From Siphonodentalium dalli (taxonomy: Eukaryota > Mollusca > Scaphopoda > Gadilida > Siphonodentaliidae): DNA of 64,000 nt. Shown here one piece after another: positions 54,545-64,000 of this stretch. The stretch lies in the NCBI GenBank assembly GCA_032622095.1, contig CP136069.1, forward strand, positions 122,316,126-122,380,125, read 5' to 3'. The notes beneath the pieces were generated by a model. The model saw only the letters and a list, made by a program, of their open reading frames with translations, searched no databases and was not told where the DNA came from. The translations under genes were made by a program, and so were the position numbers. The number at the start of each line of letters is the position of its first letter. Within the stretch, counting starts at the first letter, position 1.

Positions 54545-56791
54545 TTATAACGCCACAAGGTGGTGTAAGCTGTATTACAGTTTTTCATGTTCGAGTGGAC
54601 GATCGAGAATCCACTGGGCGAATGTATTATGGTTGGGTATTTCGTACTTGAGTATAAACCGTACCGATAAAGTGACGATAGTCCAACAAAGATTAGCACA
54701 TGTGTTTACGTCACCGGTGTACTTGTGGGGACATGTTTCTATTATGAAGGTTCGCTATCCCGAAGGTCCACTATTCCGAAGGTTCTCTATTCTGAATACT
54801 TGCTATTTCGAAGGTTCACTATTCCGAAGGTTCGCTATTCCGAAGGTTCTCTATTCCGAAGGTTTTTGTTATTTTTAGGTTAATTCTATATTCTAAAGTA
54901 TTGAGAGGGTTCATTATCACGAAGATTCTTTTTATGGAGTGTGCGCTCACATCCGAACTGATCCTGCGCGCATACCGATACAGATACAGGAGGAAATAAC
55001 TTAGAACATTAAATGTGATTTCGTTTTGTTTTCGCGGGTTTTCTTGAGATTTAATGTGATTACGTGGCCCCATACCTTTGAATTCTTGGCATATAATATG
55101 AATGTTGTGGTATATATGGACCCTCCTGCATTGGGACATGACACAGGTACAGTTGACTTAAGTGCTGTTCTGTGTGGGCTCCAATTTGGGGTTCAATATG
55201 TTAAGGGCCAAATATAGAATTGTATGGGCCCATACCTTTGAACTCTGGGCATATAATATGAATATTGGGGGGGGCATGTCTCTGTTCCGAAGGTTCACTA
55301 TCCCGAAGGTACACTATTCCGAAATTTCTCTGAATGTTCGCTATTCCGAAGGTTCACCAATCCGAAGGTTCGTTATTCCGAAGGTTCTCTATTCCGAAGG
55401 TTTTTGTTATTTTAAGGTTAATTCTATATTCTAAAGTATCGAGAGGGTTCATTATCACGAAGATTCTTTTTATGAAGGAAATAACTTAAAATATTAAATG
55501 TGATTTTGTTTTGTTTTCGCGGGTTTTCTTGAGTTTAATGTCATTACGTATGACCTTATTTCTCATTACATATTCACGCCAAGCAGCCCACACAATTGCT
55601 ATGTTTCCATGCGATTTAATGTCATTACGTGTGACCTAATATCTCAATAATCTGAGGCAATCGTACGCCTGCTAAAGGCGAATTATAACATTGGGGCTAT
55701 AACGCTCAATGAATACTGGAGGCTATAACAAACTGCGCAGCAGAATATCGCTGAATAGACGAGTATGAGATGAGCCTAACTGCAATTGTGACTTTGTTTA
55801 AAGGCCCACTTAATTTTCGAGTCATTGATTTTTGTTATAGTATATACGGTTTTAATAACAATTAATGCCATAAAATTTGAATAAAATACTATAATTCATC
55901 ACCATTTGAAACGCAGAATACTTCTATCTCCTAGTTTGAAACACCTTCTAAAAACCGCGACAAGTCGTGCGTCGTATATCTAGCAATTAGCAACTAAAAT
56001 GTCCTCTTCGGCTTTCCATAGATTTTCCATAGATTTCAACGTAATTTGATACATAGGGGTATTTGTGTCCGGGAAGTGTTTTGGACGGGTCAAATCGTGA
56101 CCCCACCTGATCTTGACCTTTAAAACTGTCAATGCAAGGTCGATTTGGGTAAAACGGACGAATTTCCGGCGAAATTTTATACCTAGGGATACTATTGTCC
56201 GGGGAGTGTTTTGAACGGGTCAAATCGTGACCTCGGCGTGACCTTGACCTTACATGTGGCCAATCAAAGGTCAAATCGGGTAAAACGGATGGATTTCGAC
56301 GAAATTTTATACCTATGGGTACTTTTGTCGGGGGAGTGTTTTGGACGGGTCAAATCATGACTCCGACCTTACCTTGACCTTCAAAATTGTTAATTAAAGG
56401 TCAAGTGGGGTAAAACGGACGATTTCGACGAAATTTGATACCTAGGGGTATTTTTCTCCGGTGTGGGGGTGTTTTGGACGAGTCAAATCATGACCCTGAC
56501 CTGACCTTGACTTTCGAAACAGTCAATTCAAGGTCAAATCGCTCCTTTCTCCGGAAATCAGATGGGAAACAGCCCGGACGAAGTCGGACCCATCAGCTTG
56601 TGTAATAAAGAAGACAGTTTGAAGAATGTAATGTATAACACGAGAAACGGGAAAACTTGAAATATGGAAGTTTGCAAATTTCCCACATAAAATTTGAAAG
56701 CTAGTTTATAGTATAATTATATTATAATTTATATTTATGGCTAATAATATGATATTGGTGGCGTTACCATTTCTGACTATGGTTTTCTTGT
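54545..56791. repeat. large inverted repeat, right arm
   Basis: Mirror of 47550-49720. From inside out: GTCACCGGTGTACTTG (54710); ATTCCGAAGGTTC arrays (54749-54868 and 55286-55412) separated by a body copy; GCGCAGCAGAATATCGCTGA; CTATCTCCTAGTTTGAAACA; GACCTTGA-type units (56050-56560); GTCGGACCCATCAGCTTGTG; and the leader ORF start, ending at GGTTTTCTTGT (56791). After that base the left and right flanks are unrelated. Confidence 0.9.
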
Positions 56792-56835
56792 CTTGCCTGT
56801 ATGTCTTCGGATTAGGTCAACAACTGGACTGTTAG
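56737..56835 (+). CDS. possible secreted-peptide ORF or first exon (right arm)
   Basis: 32 codons: the same leader as at 47604 with one substitution (MANNMILVALPFLTMVFL), then SCLYVFGLGQQLDC and TAG. The first 55 nt differ from the left copy at only two positions, one of them silent. The reading direction is outward, away from the other copy. Too short to be a convincing complete protein; it could be an exon whose donor I cannot place, or a decayed duplicate. Confidence 0.3.
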   Translation: MANNMILVALPFLTMVFLSCLYVFGLGQQLDC

Positions 56836-58700
56836 CGTATGCGTATAGAGGGAAGCCTTTCCCAAACATGGTGATATCAAACATGCGTATATCAGAGGTC
56901 CGTTGAATGTCAAAGCAACGATAATTATAAGACTTAGTAAACAAAGTCTTGTTTTCCAGATTAATTCAATTTGTCGCGCTATCAGAAAATTTATGTAAAC
57001 AATACATTAAACAATCGTATCATAACTTTACCTTTTCCTATCACGGTAAATGATATACGTACCATTTTAATTAAAATATTACAAAGGGAGCGGGAGCAAA
57101 TAAGATGCCTACAGAGTTGGGGGTGCACTTGAATACTCCCCAAGTTGACAGACAACGACCCAACAAAAATAGTCAGGTCCCCGGGTCTCCCCGCCCCATG
57201 TCGCCACGTCCGGGAATAATGAGATTGTACAGTAACGGCTGAAACGGTTGTAAAATTAATGTCAATCTCAGTAACCGCTATCCGTTGTGGAACTTAGACT
57301 CGGCCTCAAGTGCAAATCATACTGTGAACGGAGTCAGTTTAAATAAAAAGTTTGAACTCGGGTTTCGGGAAAAACACTGGTTACTTACTTGGATCTGGTG
57401 TTGCAGCCCAATCTTTGGTAAAAAGAAATTAGCATTTGGAAATTTCGGTTGGCCTATTCATTACTGATTTGAAAGTATCTAAAAACATAGGTTGAACTTG
57501 TCTTAATTGCGTGCTTTTTATAACAGGAAATTAGTTGTTTTTATCTAATGTTTGGTGTAAACAATATTTTATTCTAGCTCTCACATATACATGAATATAT
57601 AATAATTACATTATGAGATACTTTATAATTACAAGTTTTTTGTTTTTTTTTGTTAGTTTTTCAATTGGTCCTGAATCAGAAATTATTTCATTGTGGTTAT
57701 ATGTCAATTATTATATGCCGAGTTGGTGTTTTCCTGCTCCAGGTGAGAATTAACACATGCACGTCTATAAACGAATATTTAATGGGTAAACTATTTCGAA
57801 AATATATAGTAACTGAAATTTCTCACTTACTGTATCTATACGATTCTCCTATCAGTCAATAAATGTCTAATGTTTCTAATTTCGACATGTATTTCAGAAA
57901 GTTCATGCAAAAATATGTCTGCACCTAGTTAATAGGTGACCTGGCAGAGATAAATTCTAGGGAAGCATCAGCATATTTATATTTAGCGTTTATTAAACCC
58001 TCAAGTGTTTATCCCCATAGCCCTTTTGGTGCATTCTTCACTCTGTGTTCCCAGGCCTGTTCAAGATCTGTGAAGCTGTCGTCAATCACCGCTGTCCCTC
58101 GTTTAGGTTGACAGCGAGCTTGTTCTTTGCACTTTCTGTAATGGTGCAAGGTGGCGTCCTCAACGGGCACGAATATTCTGGAAATCAATTTAATATAATT
58201 TTGTCAATATTGTCATCAGAAAGGAACTTAATACGGGATATGTAGGTTTTCGCCTCAATTGTTAACAGACAAATACAATATAACGTAGTTACGAAGACAC
58301 CAGGAAATTATTTTGACAAACTGTTATATTTTCCTCATTGTTCCCGCGAACATTAAAATAGTATCCCAACTCTCAGATCCCGAACGTGATATTACACTCT
58401 CCAGAATTTCGAACTATTTCTGAGTACCCCTCCGCCCTCTTAGTGATTTTTGAATGACTTCTCTTGCACCGACATTCTTGTTTGTTCACATTTAACTATA
58501 GATCTTGATATTAACCTATACTCTGCTATTGATAGACGTCTCGTGAAAATATCCCTACGCATCTCAATCGATGAACATAAAACATTTCGATGAAGCTAAT
58601 ACATTGCCGAAATACTCAGATAAATTGAAGACACTCAAAGAGTGTGGTTGGACAGAAACTGTTATCGAAGTTTCGTCGATAAACTAACAAATAACTTGTC
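56836..58700. other. no recognisable gene
   Basis: At 57190-57215 a TCGCCACGTCCGGG end of the TTCCAAC family remains. ORFs at 57285, 57650 and 58045 show no recognisable domain, although the 70-aa one contains a hydrophobic stretch. Confidence 0.45.
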
Positions 58701-58719
58701 AGAATGATACCATCATCAC

Positions 58720-59460
58720 CATCAACATATATAAAAGCCAAGTGTTTGTCTCTGTGTGTCTGTCTGCAACTTTGTCACGATTTTGGCGCATTTAAAAATA
58801 TATCATCCCCATGTCCGATTATGCCCAAATATTGACCATATCGTGTGGCACATCTTAGAATAGGACAAGCAAAATTGCAGGCCAATCGGTACAAGACGAC
58901 CTGAGAGATGTCGCGTTTCCCAAAGGTTATCAAGGCGATATTTTTATTGATATAATGCGAAAGACGAATGCAGTTTCAACTGGGTCCGTCAATAACAAAA
59001 ACACCAAAGCCAAATTACGGATAACTCCGCGCACCGTTTGTCGGCTTTCTTTATATGCGTATCAGTGGTGCATGGTGGTATTTTCCTGCATTTTGTCTCC
59101 CGTCGTGTTTTACATCAGACGACTTAAAGCTTAGGGGCATACGCCAGCAATAAAGACCGTTCATTATCAGCTTAGAATATATGTAGAAAATGGGTGCACA
59201 GTGGTCACATGGCCATGGCATGGGGTAGGCTCCTTTAACATCAGATGACTTAAAGGGGAATTGATACGTTGCATGATTAATAAAGAGCGTGTATTATCAG
59301 CTCAGAATATATGGATAAATTGGTGCACATAGGTGTAACATGACACGGAGAATGTCACGGGATAGGTGCCGTCGTCACCAAATACATTAAATAGCAACAA
59401 AGAGCGTTTAATCTCCGCTTATAAGATAAAAGGTAACTTTATCCGGAGAGTGTCATGCAA
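58720..59460. repeat. dispersed repeat plus three ~130-bp degenerate tandem units
   Basis: 58730-58930 begins ATATATAAAAGCCAAGTG followed by TTTGTCTCTGTGTGTCTGTC. At 59100-59450 three degenerate units carry ACATCAGA.GACTTAAAG, AATAAAGAGCGT and ATTATCAGCT.AGAATATAT in the same order. Non-coding. Confidence 0.65.
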
Positions 59461-60460
59461 AATGTTATGTTTTTCACGTGTCATTTTTGACGGGCAATCC
59501 CCTAGTTTCAGCACAAATCACATATAAAATTATATCTGCTTCGGGGGTGTCCAGATTTTACTCATTTCGGTGTTCACCAGAACATTTATGCTAAATGCTA
59601 AAATTAATGTTTTCTTTTGTGTTATAATGTCGATAAAATAATGTAAGATGACTTGAGTATCACTATGACATCGTTGTTGCAAATAATTTAGGAATTGACT
59701 ATAAATTGCGAGTAACAGGAACGGAATCAGGAACAGGAACAGTTTCCGAATAACAAGTGAATATTCCGAGTAATACGTACAGAGATATAAACTTAATTTT
59801 CTCGCGTGTTACGCAATGAAACAATACATATTATTTATCATTCGAAAGCTTAGAATTTCACCTGCTGCATGAATATTGCAATATTAAAGCACAACATGAA
59901 ATTTAAACACTACATTTGAAAATTAAGCGTATAAATTGGCAGGAATTAGCACTCGGGTCAACGAAACAGATTCTTCGTACATTTAGAAAGTCTCCGATTT
60001 CTCTCAAATTACGCAATATCACTACCAAATATTCATAGAAATGGGAAATCGGTTTCTTGTAGAACCCGAGGAATTGCTAACGGGATCCGAGATTATTGTC
60101 AACGCTAACCGGGTTCCTTTTTTGGTATTACAACATAGAAGAACACCAAGGCAAAACAGTGGCAAGTTGGCGAGAAAGGACAACTACTTTTAGCATATGC
60201 ATGCATGTCAGGAAGTCTATGTTATCCACTGATTTTTTGGTAGATGATATGGCAAAGCTTTCTGATTGATACAGTCCGGACTGTCTTCGAGGTAGAAATA
60301 GAGTTAATTTAAGATGAAAATTCATGTTTTCTCCACATATATTATAATACAAAAAATAAATGCCATGATCCCTTTGACTGAACAGTCATTTGAAGTGGAC
60401 TCTTTAAATAGTCTAGAAATTTACAAAATTAGGTCTACACACTGTGCAAGAACTGTTACA
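59461..60460. other. no recognisable feature
   Basis: AT-rich intergenic DNA; the minus ORF 60128-60352 has no features. Confidence 0.45.
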
Positions 60461-60780
60461 TCGGAAATCGTTACATCGGAAATCGTTCTATCGCCGATTT
60501 GTGATGGTTCTTCGCTGATTTGTGACGGTTCCTGATGATCCAAATTATACATTTTCACTAGTTTTTGACAGTTAAAACGCAATTTTTGAGCCATCTAGGT
60601 GATAATTCGATTAGTTTTTCCATTCCCCTCATAATCTGTGGTCCCAAACAACGTAAACATAATGAAATCCTATTGTGCGAGTAATAAGGACGAAAACTGC
60701 GAATTGTGATATCTCGATCGGTTCTCTCCCGATCGAGTCGGTTCTCTCCCAATTTAATCGGTTCTGTCCGGGAAATACGA
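60461..60780. repeat. short local repeats
   Basis: TTACATCGGAAATCG twice (60460-60490), then GATTTGTGA.GGTTC twice. Further on, CGATCGGTTCTCTCCC, AGTCGGTTCTCTCCC and ATCGGTTCTGTCC occur in series (60716-60770). Each is a 2-3-copy tandem of 15-21 bp. Confidence 0.65.
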
Positions 60781-61026
60781 TGACTATTATCTGGAAGTAT
60801 ACGTGAAAATAACCAAGTGAGCACAACGAAATATCAATTATGTTGAATTTACACCACTTATGATAAATTACGGTGAGTTACACTGCCTTCTTATATATAA
60901 TTATGTATCAACAGTAGTAACAGAATCGTTCACTTTATTGTGACGCAAAGCATGCAATTTGACATAAATGGACAATGTGAAATGTGAAGACTGATTTTTC
61001 CCCCAACAAACCAATCATAATGCTCG

Positions 61027-61105
61027 ACTGATTCAAGATGGCCGCCACTTTTTTTTCAATATGGCCGCCACTTTTTTTCAAAATGGCCGCCACTTTTGTT
61101 TTTTT
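61027..61105. repeat. ATGGCCGCCACTTTT tandem, 3 copies
   Basis: AAGATGGCCGCCACTTTTTT, ATATGGCCGCCACTTTTTTT and AAATGGCCGCCACTTTTG follow one another with about 24-30-bp spacing. Confidence 0.85.
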
Positions 61106-61465
61106 AAAGTCGCATTTTTCAGGTTGTATTAAACTTATACGAACCACCTGACTTCCATTCCTTATTCGAACATGACCGCCGCCCATGCAGATGGTTCATA
61201 TAGGTGACCCATACCATTTCTCGGTTCCTTTATATATTAAGGTCAAACAAAGGGTGCTGTAAGTTGCCCCCCCCCCACCTGATCAAAATTGACGGCGGTC
61301 AACTGAATTTGGATCCGGGGGAGGTGTTTATGGTGTCTTGTGGACACATGTTTTAATTTCATTTTGTCCATAGTTGAGGCAGTGTGGACGATAAAGTGAG
61401 TGCGAGTCGATTTAGCCAGTCCGTGTACCGGTATATAGTTTGTAATTAACTCATTCACCTCCGCT

Positions 61466-61524
61466 GCCCGCTATAGCGGGCACGACGTCATTTACGTTCT
61501 ACCCCGCTGCTCGCTATAGCGGGC
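61466..61524. repeat. two copies of a 16-bp perfect palindrome
   Basis: GCCCGCTATAGCGGGC at 61466-61481 and GCTCGCTATAGCGGGC (one change) at 61509-61524, each preceded by CCGCT and 43 bp apart. A GACGTCATTTACG lies between them. Confidence 0.85.
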
Positions 61525-62850
61525 AGAAGCGTTCGCCTGTTTATCCGTTTTTAAAACGAACTGTGTCACGGCTACATAATGTAATAGCTCCCACCATTCA
61601 TATAGATCCCTCTGGGGACCCCTCTATGTGTCCCTGCTATGTGTCCCTGCCATAGAAAACTAAAATATTATATCTGAATTCCATTGGAAGCATGCCTGAA
61701 TTTAAGCGGTCAGTCGGACACGGACATTTCCCCGATACATATCGCCAAAATTTAATGTCCGACAATTACGCGGACAATTAGGCCTAATACCCCTGAAAAC
61801 GAACACAATATTGAAGCAGAAAGACTTATTATACTGGAATTCCCAAAGTTATAAATAGATAGCACAAAGGGTTCGAATTGATTTCGTTTTCAGGAAGTTT
61901 GTGTTCTAAGTTCGTCAATAAAATGACTTCTACTGTGTGAAGTTCATTTGTTTTGATTGTGAGATATAATTAGATCGATTCTAGAGTGATTGGTCAATAT
62001 AGTCAATTATTTATCAGTCACTGAATGTGATCACTGGGTGATTTATTTTTGCATTGCCTATTTTCGTTTTTGGATCGATTTTGGACTGTGATTGACAGAA
62101 CTGCCCCCTCATCAAGCCAACATTTGCCTGATATTTTAAACAAGGTGAAATCACTTCTTCAAATTTGACAGATAGGGTGATCACCAGTGCACATGTGTGC
62201 ACAAAAAAAAATAGCCAGCATTGTATGAGTGCCATTCAGTAGAAAATTTATCAATATCTAGTGTTTTTCAATGACGGGTGTTTCCCTAGCAACCGTTGTC
62301 AAGGAAGTTCGGCACCCGAATGTCATCTATGACCCTCATGTGAATATAAATTCACTGCTGATCACGGCAATATATGGTTTGCCATACCCACGACCCCTCT
62401 AAACATTAGTATTTAGGCTTGGCGCTAAAGACAAAACAAATCCTAATTAAGTCCTGTAAATCTGGGGTCTGGGGCATTTTACCCTCATATATTCGGTGGT
62501 GAAAGAGTTAAGTTCGTTTTAACTCTATATTGGGCTTACTTGTGCATTTTGGGTTATTTAAATAAATGCTTCGTATACAAATTAGGAGCTAAGCATATAC
62601 GAGCGTATTAACATTTCACTCGATGATATTTTGGATGGTTCGAGAGAAATGAAAACTATATTTAATAAAATTAAATAAATACACATAAAACATGGTCTAT
62701 TCCCAATATGTTGGTGCACAACTCCATGGCGATTGTTCAGTCGTTCCTTATTTACGTATTATATAGTTTTTTTGTTATTAAATAACATTTGATATTTTGA
62801 TTTATTTCATTATTCATTCCTATGGGATCAAAATGGTTGGAAACTAAAAA
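61525..62850. other. no recognisable gene
   Basis: No repeats of the named families and no ORF with a recognisable pattern (62014-62235 minus is unremarkable). Confidence 0.45.
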
Positions 62851-63020
62851 TTGTAATCAGATGTAATCGAAAAGTAATCCGTTACATTTTACTAAAATAA
62901 TTGTAATTGTAATCAATTACATTTGAATTTTTTTTATTCAATAATCGTAATCGTAATCATGTAAATCAAAAGTAATTATAATCGGTAATCGATTACATTG
63001 GCATGTAATCGCCCCAACCC
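62851..63020. repeat. GTAATC/GATTAC-rich repeat ending in CCCCAACCCTGG
   Basis: Strings of GTAATC, GTAATTG and their complements across 150 bp, including ATCGATTAC and CAATTACATTTG, close with TGTAATCGCCCCAACCCTGG. Such GTAATC-rich blocks with this end are widespread in animal genomes as a non-autonomous repeat. Confidence 0.65.
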
Positions 63021-63059
63021 TGGCTAGAATTGAACACATATCCCACATGGAACTTTCAA

Positions 63060-63660
63060 CCACAGACCTTCAAATAAAGTCACTTGGTGGTTTGCGCTCC
63101 AAAATACGCGTAATAATAGTCGCTTTTTAAGTTTTCCCGATATAGAAATAGCTCGATAAACACTTGAAATACCTTTCTATGAGCAGTATAATAATGTTTG
63201 CACGACATGGAACAGAAAAGAGCGTTTCGTGTTAGTCTGTCTATTCTTGATATGGTAGAAATAAAGAGCATTTGTTTCACTTCTGTACGAAAAAAACACA
63301 GCTGGAATAGGGCAATTACCGCAGTATGTATTTCTCAGAGCATATGAGGCCGGTATATATACTAATCAACATTTTTTGTATTTGCAACGAATCTTATACA
63401 TCCTTAGACAAAATTTGGAAGCTCGAATGAGCCATGTCCATTTAAATTAACAGAATATCATGACAGTAGATGTCTAATTTCATTGGGTCAATTATGCGGG
63501 CGAGCACGATTATATATGATCCTATACCCAACATGACTTTCAATATGTTGTATCTGCCACTCGAAGTGAAGGTAATGCCACTTAATATTCTGTTATAATA
63601 GATAGCTATACTCTTATTTCTTAATACACTTGTTGGATTATGTATAGGTAACATCCGCTG
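63060..63660. repeat. dispersed repeat, copy of 13800-14450
   Basis: Same order of blocks as the 13.8-kb copy (TTTGCGCTCCAAAATAC, TTTTCCCGATATAGAAATA, GACAAAATTTGGAAGCTCG, TTGGGTCAATTAT), with small indels. An AGAGCGTTTCGTGTTAGTCT motif sits inside both. Confidence 0.8.
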
Positions 63661-64000
63661 CAACCATTATCGGGTTTTAAACGTTTGTTACGCAACTAAA
63701 TGATCCCAAAGTGCAGATATCGTTCGAATAAGTATCATGTAAAGAACCGTCACAGCCGTGCATGATTACCTTGGAATAGAACCGTAACACTCATACAAGT
63801 TGTGATTAGGCGGCTAATGCTCCAAATTACCGACACACATCGAGATATTTCCTCAGCTATTTTACCGAAGAATAACACAGGTACAATTTACACTCAGTGT
63901 TCGTCTTCAGAATGCGTTAACCAGTCGGTATGCTACCGAAAACAAAGAAATTACGTTTACAAGGCTTGATTTTCAGTTATTACATGTTGATAATTACACG
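63661..64000. other. no recognisable feature
   Basis: End of window; no ORF or repeat recognised. Confidence 0.5.

Overview
This is AT-rich animal nuclear DNA with very low gene density. Coding sequence is split by GT-AG introns. The rest is dominated by foldback elements, tandem-repeat elements, LINE remnants and a tRNA-derived SINE. Long elements made of a ~163-bp core repeat, a CGTG/ACGG-type microsatellite and a terminal hairpin recall the 'pearl'/TR-MITE elements described in bivalves. A mollusc, or another lophotrochozoan, is therefore the best guess; this is inference, since no diagnostic gene fixes the species.

Two genes can be supported. (1) At 1304-6193 (+), three exons with clean splice sites and matching phases encode a GAPR-1/GLIPR2-type CAP-domain protein. 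Its 5' end is not identified. (2) At 26268-36736 (+) there is a probable two-exon gene for a nuclear Myb/SANT-like (trihelix) DNA-binding protein. A short basic first exon follows a TATA box, then comes an ~8.8-kb intron full of repeats, then a 1.6-kb terminal exon with the DNA-binding domain, a classical nuclear localisation signal and a C-terminal helix. The terminal exon is secure; the link to exon 1 rests on a phase match.

Layout: 1-1.3 kb, 38-bp tandem array; 1.3-6.2 kb, CAP gene with two large hairpin elements in intron 2; 6.2-20 kb, repeats, a decayed LINE reverse transcriptase (10.1-10.5 kb), a GC-rich insertion (14.5-14.9 kb), a LINE C-terminal fragment (15.2 kb), a palindromic token array (16.6-17.0 kb) and foldbacks; 20.1-24.3 kb, one core-repeat element interrupted by a second inverted copy; 24.7-25.4 kb, token repeats joined to a LINE tail; 26.1-36.7 kb, Myb/SANT gene; 38.8-45.4 kb, GACCTTGA-type repeats, a SINE and a third core-repeat element; 47.55-56.79 kb, a very large inverted repeat (arms ~2.2 kb) enclosing another 2.2-kb foldback; 57-64 kb, mostly featureless DNA with short palindromes and a segment duplicated from 13.8 kb.

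The two genes show no sign of working together. The most unusual structures are the 9.2-kb inverted repeat, whose outer ends carry mirrored short ORFs starting with a near-identical secretory-leader-like peptide; the palindromic token array at 16.6 kb; and the nested element at 20-24 kb with a readable target-site duplication. Similarities between repeats were judged by eye; no alignment or database search was run.
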